A model generated the notes under the pieces. That model saw only the letters and a list, made by a program, of their open reading frames with translations, searched no databases and was not told the DNA's origin. DNA of 17,468 nt. Source: Bacteroidia bacterium. Lineage in GTDB: Bacteria > Bacteroidota > Bacteroidia > AKYH767-A > OLB10. Numbering within the stretch: the first letter of the stretch is position 1; every line of letters begins with the position of its first letter. Both the position numbers and the translations under genes were made by a program. Below, in pieces: positions 1 through 5,516 of this stretch. Where the stretch lies: the NCBI GenBank assembly GCA_025450095.1, contig JANWID010000092.1:1-17468 (forward strand). Direction: 5' to 3'.

Positions 1-577
1 AAAATTTTGAAGCTAATATTGCAGTTTCACGTGATGTATATTTTTCGAGGAGATATAATAACAAGGTCCAGTAAGAATTGGCGCCACCGCTTGAATAAAT
101 TCCATTTTCATCGGAAATAATACTGCCATCCACAAGATCAACTTCCGGGAACATATTTCGGAAATCGTTTGCCGATAACCAATGAGTAGAACATTTTTTG
201 CCATTCAATAAACCGGTTGCAGCAAGTAAGAATGCGCCGATACAAAGTGAAGCAATCTCGGCACCCCGATTTCGTTGATCTATCAGCCAGGGAATATATT
301 TTTTATTCAGTTCAAGTGCCTGCCTGATGTCGCCGCTGATTGCAGGAATAAAAATCAGGTCGGTTTGTTCCACTTCATCGATGGTTTTATCGGGATGAAC
401 AGTAATAAGTCCATTCATCAGCTTAACCTGTTTTTTTAAACCAACCAGCTGCACTTCGAAAAATGGTTTTTTTCCTGTCGCTGAAAGAAATTCATTAGCG
501 GCGGTAAACATATAACGAGGGTCGGCAATGGCTTCCAGAATGCCTGTTTCCGGAACTATTATGGAAATACTTTTCAT
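1..577 (-). CDS. GlxA-family transcriptional regulator, DJ-1/PfpI-like N-terminal domain (3' truncated by window edge)
   Basis: The reverse strand reads from ATG at 577-575 for 192 codons and leaves the window still open. The visible part is a DJ-1/PfpI (class I glutamine amidotransferase-like) fold. It has a hydrophobic first strand (ISIIVPE), a DLIFIPAISGD segment near residue 73, and a nucleophile-elbow-like ASLCIGAFLLAATGLL with Cys112, followed by GKKCSTHW. That pattern is typical of GlxA-type regulators, which carry a C-terminal AraC-type helix-turn-helix; this half would lie beyond base 1 and is not seen. Such proteins usually sense small metabolites or stress and are not proteases. 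It is divergent from the AHSA1/VOC/DoxX run at 716-2928 and could regulate it (inference). A canonical promoter sits only 4 bases upstream of the ATG. The family call is firm; the ligand is unknown. Confidence 0.85.
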   Translation of the reverse strand, partial: MKSISIIVPETGILEAIADPRYMFTAANEFLSATGKKPFFEVQLVGLKKQVKLMNGLITVHPDKTIDEVEQTDLIFIPAISGDIRQALELNKKYIPWLIDQRNRGAEIASLCIGAFLLAATGLLNGKKCSTHWLSANDFRNMFPEVDLVDGSIISDENGIYSSGGANSYWTLLLYLLEKYTSRETAILASKF

Positions 578-581
578 AAAT

Positions 582-612
582 CAAAGATAACCTTCCGGAT
601 TGGCATAATCAA
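582..612 (-). promoter_or_regulatory. Bacteroidota-type promoter of the GlxA-like gene, abutting the ATG
   Basis: Read on the minus strand, TTG (612-610) is followed after exactly 20 bases by TATCTTTG (589-582), a perfect TAnnTTTG -7 element. Only four bases (581-578) separate it from the ATG at 577. Transcription would be expected to start at or next to the start codon, so the mRNA may be leaderless. Confidence 0.6.
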
Positions 613-715
613 CCCCTAAAGATGTCGTTATCACCACTCACGCTTTCCCGGAATACGTTGCATCTTTGCTGTGTTCATAATCACTTATTATTATTCACCT
701 TTAAAAACTAAAACA

Positions 716-1138
716 ATGACAACTACAAGCATCACCGTTCAGACATTAGTAAATGCATCGGTTTCAAAAGTCTGGGATACCTGGACTACTCCCGAAGAAA
801 TTATCAAATGGAACAGCCCTTCTTCCGAATGGCATACACCGAAAGCTAAACATGACCTGATACCAGGGGGAAGTTTTGTGTACCGGATGGAATCCCGCGA
901 TGGAAGCCAGGGATTTGATTTTGGAGGAACATTCGATGAGGTTAAGAAAAATGAAAAACTCAGCTATACCATGGAAGATGGCCGTAAGGCAGTTGTTACT
1001 TTTTCCACTGAAGGAAATGCAACCCGCGTAGTGGAAACTTTCGATGCTGAAAATGAAAACCCAATTGAAATGCAACGCGCCGGATGGCAGTCCATTCTCG
1101 ACAGCTTTAAAAAATATACTGAATCACTGGGTTCGTAA
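716..1138 (+). CDS. AHSA1/SRPBCC-domain protein (START-like fold)
   Basis: 140 residues starting at ATG 716. An in-frame GTG at 671 would only add an unlikely tail (MFIITYYYS...), and the ATG follows an A-rich stretch (actaaaaca). The protein begins with a strand (SITVQTLVNAS), then the helix VSKVWDTWTTPEEIIKWNSPS. It continues with the GG-containing strand LIPGGSFVYRMESRDG and FDFGGTFDEV, and ends in a long amphipathic helix (IEMQRAGWQSILDSFKKYTESL). This order and length fit AHSA1-like SRPBCC proteins, which bind hydrophobic ligands or act as co-chaperone-like proteins; no ligand can be named here. It is first in a same-strand run with two VOC proteins, a DoxX-like protein and a DUF1801 protein, so co-expression is likely. 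Family assignment is strong; function is not. Confidence 0.85.
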   Translation: MTTTSITVQTLVNASVSKVWDTWTTPEEIIKWNSPSSEWHTPKAKHDLIPGGSFVYRMESRDGSQGFDFGGTFDEVKKNEKLSYTMEDGRKAVVTFSTEGNATRVVETFDAENENPIEMQRAGWQSILDSFKKYTESLGS

Positions 1139-1197
1139 ACTTGTCAATAATTACAAAAGATAATCGCTATAAGTTCACACTTAAAAAAAGAATTAAA

Positions 1198-1620
1198 ATG
1201 AAAGATGATATTTATCCCTGCCTGTGGTTCGACGGGCAGGCAAAACAAGCAGCCGAATATTATTGCTCCGTATTTAAAAATTCAAAAATTACAACCGACA
1301 ACCCGATGGTAGTTATGTTTGAACTAAACGGCAAGAAATTCATGGGGCTTAATGGCGGACCCAATTTCAAATTTAATGAATCGGTCTCCTTTGTAGTCAA
1401 CTGTGACACGCAGGAAGAAATCGATTATTATTGGAAACAGCTCACACAAGGTGGTGAAGAAAGTATGTGCGGCTGGCTGAAGGACCGTTATGGTTTATCG
1501 TGGCAGATCGTGCCATCAAATATCGGAAAGCTGATGTCGGATCCACAGCGCGCGACCAGGGTGATGGACGCTGTAATGAAAATGAAAAAACTCAATATGG
1601 CGGAACTTGAAAACGCGTAA
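1198..1620 (+). CDS. VOC-fold protein, PhnB / 3-demethylubiquinone methyltransferase-like family
   Basis: 140 residues. ATG 1198 is preferred over an upstream in-frame TTG at 1141 because the family start motif (IYPCLWFDGQAKQAAEYY) follows it directly and the TTG extension is poly-Lys junk. Visible motifs are the first beta-alpha unit, then MVVMFELNGKKFMGLNGGP, SVSFVVNCDTQEEIDYYW, the signature CGWLKDRYGLSWQIVP, and a C-terminal helix with MDAVMKMKKLNMAELE. These match the PF06983-type group of the vicinal-oxygen-chelate superfamily. Despite the family name these are not shown to be methyltransferases. The loop after SKIT is shorter than in many homologs, which looks like a family variant and not damage. 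It lies 59 bases after the AHSA1 gene and is probably cotranscribed. Confidence 0.85.
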   Translation: MKDDIYPCLWFDGQAKQAAEYYCSVFKNSKITTDNPMVVMFELNGKKFMGLNGGPNFKFNESVSFVVNCDTQEEIDYYWKQLTQGGEESMCGWLKDRYGLSWQIVPSNIGKLMSDPQRATRVMDAVMKMKKLNMAELENA

Positions 1621-1625
1621 ATAAA

Positions 1626-1662
1626 TTAAAAATTAAAAATTAAAAATTAAAAATTAAAAATT
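1626..1662. repeat. Heptanucleotide tandem repeat (TTAAAAA)5 between two VOC genes
   Basis: Five exact consecutive copies of TTAAAAA (1626-1632, 1633-1639, 1640-1646, 1647-1653, 1654-1660) plus TT. The array fills almost the entire gap between the stop at 1620 and the ATG at 1668, leaving only GCTGC before the next start. It is therefore the translation initiation region of the next gene, and no purine-rich ribosome binding site is visible. Copy number could vary by slippage. Confidence 0.9.
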
Positions 1663-1667
1663 GCTGC

Positions 1668-2123
1668 ATGCGCATACTTGCTTACCTGACATTTAACGGT
1701 TGTTGCCGTGAAGCCATGACCTGGTATCGCGATTGCCTGGGGGGAGAACTGTTCTTCCGGGAAATTGGGAATACGTTACCGGGAAGCAATATGCCTGATC
1801 GAATGAACCATTGCATCCTGCATGCTGCACTTACACGAGGGCCGTTACAACTGCTGGGAACTGATATGACAGATGCAAATGGATTGTTACGGGGAAACAC
1901 GGTTTCGCTTTCGCTGGAATGTGATAATGAAGATGAGCTCATGCAATGTTACCGAAGGCTTGCCGACGGTGGCATTGCAAGCTATCCTCCGCAACATTCA
2001 GTTTGGGGCGGGCTGACCGGAAATGTAACCGATAAATACGGAAATCACTGGCTATTGCATTGCGATAGTTCAAATGTTCAGAACACCCCAATCAGTATTC
2101 GTGAAAAAATTCGCAATAATTAA
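1668..2123 (+). CDS. VOC-fold protein, PhnB-like (glyoxalase/bleomycin-resistance superfamily)
   Basis: 151 residues from ATG 1668. It opens with the standard VOC first module (ILAYLTFNGCCREAMTWYRDCLGGELFFREIG), then HCILHAALTRGPLQLLGTDM, SLSLECDNEDELMQCYRRLADGG and the C-terminal module VWGGLTGNVTDKYGNHWLLHC. This is the usual PhnB/YjdN-like pattern with paired beta-alpha-beta-beta-beta modules. Candidate metal-ligand positions (H48 or H51 in NHCILHAAL, and the late GNHWLLH histidines) are visible but cannot be assigned. It is distinct from the VOC gene just upstream, so the pair is not a recent tandem duplication. The start has only the TTAAAAA array in front of it. Substrate is unknown. 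Confidence 0.85.
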   Translation: MRILAYLTFNGCCREAMTWYRDCLGGELFFREIGNTLPGSNMPDRMNHCILHAALTRGPLQLLGTDMTDANGLLRGNTVSLSLECDNEDELMQCYRRLADGGIASYPPQHSVWGGLTGNVTDKYGNHWLLHCDSSNVQNTPISIREKIRNN

Positions 2124-2148
2124 CTAACTCATATAACTCGACAAAACC

Positions 2149-2529
2149 ATGAAAAAAACAACAATTTTATACTGGATCATTACAGGTTTGTTTAGCGCAT
2201 TTATGTTTTTCAGTGCCATTCCGGATGCTATGAAAACTCCGGAAGCAGTGACTTTTATTACCGACCTGGGTTACCCAGAGTATTTTGTTGTATTTATCGG
2301 AGTTGTTAAAATTTTAGGAGTGATCGCTATCCTGATCCCGGGATTTCCCAGGCTAAAAGAATGGGCTTATGCCGGTTTGTTTTTCGACCTGGCTGGAGCA
2401 ACCTATTCTCTCATCGCCAAGGAAGGAGGCTTTCAATTGCCGATGACGTTTATGCTGCTGGCGATAGGTTTTCTCTTCTGGTCGTATTTCCTGTATCATA
2501 AAAAATATGCTGAAACGGCAGTTGCATAA
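2149..2529 (+). CDS. DoxX-like small integral membrane protein
   Basis: 126 residues with four hydrophobic segments, at about 7-25, 44-64, 72-90 and 98-116. The first carries the SAIPDAMKTPEAVTFITDLGYP pattern typical of DoxX-like proteins, followed by VVKILGVIAILIPGFPRLKEWAYAGL. It would sit in the inner membrane. DoxX-like proteins are widespread beside oxidoreductase and redox-stress genes, but the function of this subgroup is not settled. The start ATG 2149 follows an A-rich leader 25 bases after the preceding stop, and the next gene starts 6 bases after this stop, supporting one operon. Confidence 0.85.
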   Translation: MKKTTILYWIITGLFSAFMFFSAIPDAMKTPEAVTFITDLGYPEYFVVFIGVVKILGVIAILIPGFPRLKEWAYAGLFFDLAGATYSLIAKEGGFQLPMTFMLLAIGFLFWSYFLYHKKYAETAVA

Positions 2530-2535
2530 ATTATC

Positions 2536-2928
2536 ATGGATAAAATAAAATACCGGGATACCGATCAATATATTGCCGCATTTCCACCAGAAGTGAAAGA
2601 AGGGCTGGAAACCCTAAGAGCAGCCATCCGGGAAGCAGCTCCGGAATCTGAAGAAGTTATCAGTTATAATATGCCTGCCTTCCGGCTTAAAAGTGTACTG
2701 GTGTATTTCGCGGCTTATAAAAATCATATCGGGTTTTATCCTACCAACAATCCCATTAAAGTTTTTAAAAAGGATCTTGTAAAATATCATACCTCAAAAG
2801 GAGCCATCCAATTTCCTATAGACGAACCGTTACCACTTGCGCTCGTTAAGCGAATTGTAAAATTCAGGGTCAGGGAAGTTATGATTGGGAAAAAAAGTCT
2901 GCAGCCAGCAGCCGGCAGTCGGCAGTAA
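2536..2928 (+). CDS. DUF1801 (YdhG-like) domain protein with repeat-derived C-terminus
   Basis: 130 residues. It starts with an YRDTDQYIAAFPPEVKEGLETLR helix and carries the family signature SYNMPAFRL, then LVYFAAYKNHIGFYPTNN and the conserved KGAIQFPIDEPLPLALVKRIVKFRV. The fold group is DUF1801, related to bacterial frataxin-like and YdhG proteins; proposed roles in iron handling are not certain. The final codons after GKKS (LQPAAGSRQ, about nine residues) are encoded by four 7-base units, GCAGCCA-GCAGCCG-GCAGTCG-GCAGTAA, and the stop TAA is part of the last unit. So the natural end has been replaced or extended by an intergenic repeat. It starts 6 bases after the DoxX-like gene and is the last of this run. 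Confidence 0.85.
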   Translation: MDKIKYRDTDQYIAAFPPEVKEGLETLRAAIREAAPESEEVISYNMPAFRLKSVLVYFAAYKNHIGFYPTNNPIKVFKKDLVKYHTSKGAIQFPIDEPLPLALVKRIVKFRVREVMIGKKSLQPAAGSRQ

Positions 2929-2984
2929 AAGGATCTCAGTAATTATTCCGTCGACTGCCAACTGCAGACTGCCTACTGCCAACT
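2901..2984. repeat. Heptamer-phased inverted repeat (E1) at convergent gene ends, possible bidirectional terminator
   Basis: The left arm is four 7-base units (2901-2928, GCAGCCA/GCAGCCG/GCAGTCG/GCAGTAA). The right arm is four units plus ACT (2954-2984, ACTGCCA/ACTGCAG/ACTGCCT/ACTGCCA). The arms are near reverse complements with mismatches at the variable unit positions, separated by a 25-base loop. The element lies exactly between the DUF1801 gene (+) and the receiver gene (-), overlapping the 3' end of the first and ending 4 bases short of the second. Terminator function is inferred from position and fold only. Confidence 0.8.
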
Positions 2985-2988
2985 TTCT

Positions 2989-3429
2989 TCAATTCAACTT
3001 CAACTTATCCAGTTCTCTCAGCTTTTTAAGTGAGCAAAGGATGTTGGCAAAAACAGTGGTGTTGGTTTTAAGAAAATAATCGGTAGCGCCTTTGCGCAGA
3101 ATATCCACTGCTTTTTCAAGATCATCTTGGCCGGAAACAACAATCACACTGGCCATTGGGTTGATCGCTTTAATTTTCTTCAGCACAGAAAGTCCGTCAG
3201 GTCCTTCATCGAATTCATAATCGAGAATAATTTTCCGGGGATCGAGGGGTTTATATGTTTTCAAAAAATCGGGCCCGTTCCGGAAAAGTTCTGCATTTAA
3301 CTGATCCGAAAGAAGGTAATCCTGAAGCATCAGGCTGAACAACGGGTCATCATCGATAACGGCAACATCGATGGCATCAGTTTTTTCATCGATCGCAATT
3401 TCCTGCGCTTGTTCGGTAGGTTGAGCCAT
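2989..3429 (-). CDS. Single-domain response regulator (CheY-like receiver)
   Basis: 146 residues, one receiver domain after an N-terminal tail of about 20 acidic or polar residues. All receiver landmarks are present: the acidic pocket D26-D28 (VAVIDDDP), phosphoacceptor D70 (IILDYEF), S99 at the switch position (VIVVSGQDD) and invariant K121 (DYFLKTN). The helix KKLRELDKLKLN closes the protein and there is no output domain. It would take phosphate from a histidine kinase and act through protein contact. No kinase is present in this window, so it is an orphan. A TAnnTTTG element lies upstream on the same strand. It converges on the DUF1801 gene with the E1 repeat between them. Confidence 0.9.
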   Translation of the reverse strand: MAQPTEQAQEIAIDEKTDAIDVAVIDDDPLFSLMLQDYLLSDQLNAELFRNGPDFLKTYKPLDPRKIILDYEFDEGPDGLSVLKKIKAINPMASVIVVSGQDDLEKAVDILRKGATDYFLKTNTTVFANILCSLKKLRELDKLKLN

Positions 3430-3449
3430 GGAATTGTTTGAGTGAAATA

Positions 3450-3457
3450 CAAAGTTA
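3450..3457 (-). promoter_or_regulatory. -7 element upstream of the receiver gene
   Basis: On the minus strand this reads TAACTTTG, an exact TAnnTTTG match, 20 bases upstream of the ATG at 3429. A correctly spaced -33 TTG is not evident, so support is the -7 match and its position only. Confidence 0.45.
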
Positions 3458-3501
3458 TGAAGTTGAAAGCAAATCCGGGATTATTTTCAACTCATTTATT
3501 C

Positions 3502-3542
3502 AAAAAAAATTCTGTATCCCTCGCATCCTCTAACTCCAGGGA
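3502..3542 (-). terminator. Possible terminator after the secreted hypothetical gene
   Basis: Minus strand: TCCCT pairs with AGGGA across a 16-base loop just after the stop at 3544, followed a few bases later by a run of eight T (A-tract 3502-3509). The stem is short and the T-run is offset, so this is weak. Confidence 0.3.
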
Positions 3543-3543
3543 A

Positions 3544-4464
3544 TTACTTATACCGGTTATTCATTCCCTGTGCCGTTCCTGAAGTGATATATTTCAAATG
3601 TCCGGGTTTGATCACTTCATTTGCCGACTGGTTTGATTTGGTATGAATACCCCCGAACGACATAAACGAAGTAATGCTTCCATCTTTTGCCCAGATTGTT
3701 ATCCAGCCATATGCATTGTGCATCATGCTCCACATAATTTTCGGGTAAATGTATTGATCATCTTTCGACAAGATCAGTGTATTCATTTCATCGAGCGTTA
3801 CCAACCTGTGCGGGAACTCATATTTTTCATCGATATCTGCAATTTCTTTTTCTTTTATATACTCCCTGGGGATGAGCAAAATTTTAGTTTTTACAAACTC
3901 AATATTTTTCTTATGATCAAAATAGTCCGGTCCCTTGATATCATTCAGCGAGGCATTCACCAGTCTGGCTATTTGTTGAACAGCAAACAACAAATCACTC
4001 GTCATCAGGTTATCATTCGCGAATGAAATAGTAGTGACCGGCTCCTCTTTATCAGGACCTGTGATCAGGCTCAGTGCAAAATCGAAATGATCAAAATAAA
4101 ACGATTTCGAGTGAATTACCGACCCGGTACCCCATTCAACCCGCTCCATCGTAAGAGTATGTTCCCCATTGTATGGTAAAAATGCGGCATATCGTGTATC
4201 GCCGGTTTTCAGGATCTCCTTGAATTTTTCTGCAGGAAGAAATTCCACCGGGGTTAAGGTCCAGTATTCTTTAAAAGCATTTTGAAGCACATCATTACAT
4301 GCATTTGGAATGCCTGCGGAATCGGGGTATAATTCAACAATTACAGTTCTCGTTTTTAGCTGTTCCGCGAGTTTTTTTTCAGGAATAAAATACTGGGCAG
4401 AAGCAGGAAGGAAATAAAAAAATACACCTGTGAGTACAATTAAAAATTTTGTATAGATTTTCAT
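3544..4464 (-). CDS. Secreted/periplasmic protein of unknown function
   Basis: 306 residues from ATG 4464. The upstream in-frame start at 4587 is rejected because MKIYTKFLIVLTGVFFYFLPASAQ is a clean signal peptide, with likely cleavage after ASA near residue 23, and the extension lacks such a structure. There is no lipobox Cys, so it is probably periplasmic or secreted. I recognise no domain. The mature part is mixed alpha/beta, rich in aromatic and charged residues. It has a YGWITIWAKDGSITSFMSFGG segment near the C-terminus that could be a beta-hairpin, and no T9SS sorting tail. A run near residue 160 (FANDNLMTSDLLFAVQQIARLVNASL) looks helical. It is followed downstream by the receiver gene on the same strand, with 114 bases between that contain a separate promoter, so they are not clearly one operon. 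It is divergent from the gene at 4716. Confidence 0.75.
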   Translation of the reverse strand: MKIYTKFLIVLTGVFFYFLPASAQYFIPEKKLAEQLKTRTVIVELYPDSAGIPNACNDVLQNAFKEYWTLTPVEFLPAEKFKEILKTGDTRYAAFLPYNGEHTLTMERVEWGTGSVIHSKSFYFDHFDFALSLITGPDKEEPVTTISFANDNLMTSDLLFAVQQIARLVNASLNDIKGPDYFDHKKNIEFVKTKILLIPREYIKEKEIADIDEKYEFPHRLVTLDEMNTLILSKDDQYIYPKIMWSMMHNAYGWITIWAKDGSITSFMSFGGIHTKSNQSANEVIKPGHLKYITSGTAQGMNNRYK

Positions 4465-4484
4465 ATGCTGATTTATTTTGGCGT

Positions 4485-4492
4485 CCAAGGTA
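4485..4492 (-). promoter_or_regulatory. Weak -7 candidate for the secreted hypothetical gene
   Basis: Minus strand TACCTTGG is one base off TAnnTTTG, about 20 bases before ATG 4464. Its position inside the longer alternative ORF is mild extra support for the shorter start. Confidence 0.25.
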
Positions 4493-4602
4493 AAAAAAAC
4501 AATGATTGTTTTGATAGTTATGTTCCCGTTCTTTTTTCTTCCGCAAAAACTTTCGTGCGGCGGGTATGACCCTCCGGGCACGCTCAATAGCTAACGCAGG
4601 AT

Positions 4603-4622
4603 TTATTTATCTGAATAAATAA
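4603..4622. repeat. AT-rich perfect inverted repeat in a divergent intergenic region
   Basis: TTATTTAT and ATAAATAA form a perfect 8-bp inverted repeat around CTGA. It sits between the divergent genes starting at 4464 (-) and 4716 (+), 40 bases upstream of the -7 element of the latter. It could be an operator; stem stability is low because it contains only A-T pairs. Confidence 0.5.
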
Positions 4623-4662
4623 CCGGAGTTTAATTGCGCTTTTTCCGGGACAGTATAAATTA

Positions 4663-4670
4663 TATCTTTG
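4663..4670 (+). promoter_or_regulatory. -7 element for the putative outer-membrane protein at 4716
   Basis: TATCTTTG is an exact TAnnTTTG match, 45 bases before the GTG start at 4716. The nearest upstream TTG (4634-4636) is 26 bases away, somewhat too far, so the -33 element is uncertain. Confidence 0.5.
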
Positions 4671-4715
4671 GTTCTGGTTTTTCAATAGTTCAATTTTGTT
4701 ATAAAACTGATTTCT

Positions 4716-5402
4716 GTGAAAATTCCCATATTAAAACTATTCTGTTATTTCATGGTATCATGCGGATTTCTATTTCCCATTTCCATAAAAGCTCAGAATG
4801 ATACAGTCCGATCTCATTATATATCCGGAAACCTGCTAGCACTGGCAATAGCAGGAGAAGTTGGTTTTTATTATGAATATTGGACGCACCCCCTTATAAG
4901 TTATCGCGCATCTTATGGCCACCGATTCTGGCAACCCAACATAATTGAAAACGGAGGAGCGGGTAGTGGTATACAATATTATCCCGGTCAGGCTGATGCG
5001 GTAAGACTTGGAATAAAAATTCACAGCTTCAACTCCAAAACCCGTGTTATGAAAGCAGGATACGGACTGTGCCAGCTGAATGGATTCTTTTTTGACTCAG
5101 GTAAGTATACTACGCGCCAGGGTTCCAACGGACTTAATTCCACACGCCGGTGGGTGACTAAGATTGAAAGATACATGGGTGGAGTTACATTGGGCGGAGG
5201 ATTTATAAAAATGCTTGATGGAAATATGTTTGCCGATTATTTCCTGGCCGTAGGCTTTGCGATGGGATCTAAAAAAACCACAAACTATTCATATGGCACT
5301 TCCGATGGAAATCAATTCGATTATGATCCTGATGTGGTGGAAAAATCTAAAGCCTTAATGCCATTACTTGAATTCGGAATCTGTGTAGGCGGCTTCTGGT
5401 AA
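4716..5402 (+). CDS. Putative small outer-membrane beta-barrel protein (unknown function)
   Basis: 228 residues from GTG 4716. This start gives a good signal peptide (KIPILKLFCYFMVSCGFLFPISIKAQ, read without the initiator); the next ATG at 4752 would remove its basic end. The mature chain is rich in Gly, Tyr, Phe and alternating short strands, for example YISGNLLALAIAGEVGFYYEY, ISYRASYGHRF and YMGGVTLGGGFIKML, and ends in an aromatic residue (EFGICVGGFW). These features suit an outer-membrane beta-barrel of about eight strands. I recognise no named family. It stands alone between a divergent gene and a T9SS cargo gene with its own upstream region. It might be soluble; a signal-peptide and barrel predictor would decide. 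Confidence 0.65.
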   Translation: MKIPILKLFCYFMVSCGFLFPISIKAQNDTVRSHYISGNLLALAIAGEVGFYYEYWTHPLISYRASYGHRFWQPNIIENGGAGSGIQYYPGQADAVRLGIKIHSFNSKTRVMKAGYGLCQLNGFFFDSGKYTTRQGSNGLNSTRRWVTKIERYMGGVTLGGGFIKMLDGNMFADYFLAVGFAMGSKKTTNYSYGTSDGNQFDYDPDVVEKSKALMPLLEFGICVGGFW

Positions 5403-5415
5403 ATGGTGCTTCTAC

Positions 5416-5425
5416 CCTGATCAGG
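5416..5425 (+). terminator. Weak terminator candidate after the putative barrel gene
   Basis: The perfect palindrome CCTGATCAGG is followed at once by a pyrimidine tract (CTTTCTTTT), 14 bases after the stop. The stem is only four pairs as a hairpin, so confidence is low. Confidence 0.25.
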
Positions 5426-5452
5426 CTTTCTTTTCCGACAAATAAAAACAGT

Positions 5453-5489
5453 TGATAAATCCATTTTTATCTTTTACTTTTATTTATCA
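5453..5489. repeat. Inverted repeat TGATAAAT/ATTTATCA spanning a putative promoter
   Basis: Perfect 8-bp arms at 5453-5460 and 5482-5489 enclose 21 bases. Inside lies a -7-like TACTTTTA (5475-5482) at 20 bases from TTG (5452-5454). The geometry would suit an operator overlapping the promoter of the gene at 5517, but both signals are weak. Confidence 0.4.
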
Positions 5490-5516
5490 CTGTTTTAATT
5501 TTAACACCTGCCTCAT

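Noticed and set aside
671..715. Upstream GTG start for the AHSA1 gene
   Set aside because: The extension has no family similarity and the ATG at 716 has a better A-rich lead and matches the family start.
764..1075. Minus-strand open frame opposite the AHSA1 gene
   Set aside because: Antisense shadow with no motif; the plus-strand gene is clearly the coding one.
1198..1620. Internal deletion in the first VOC gene (shorter loop after SKIT)
   Set aside because: The frame and all flanking motifs are intact, and shorter loops are known in this family, so it is a variant and not a broken gene.
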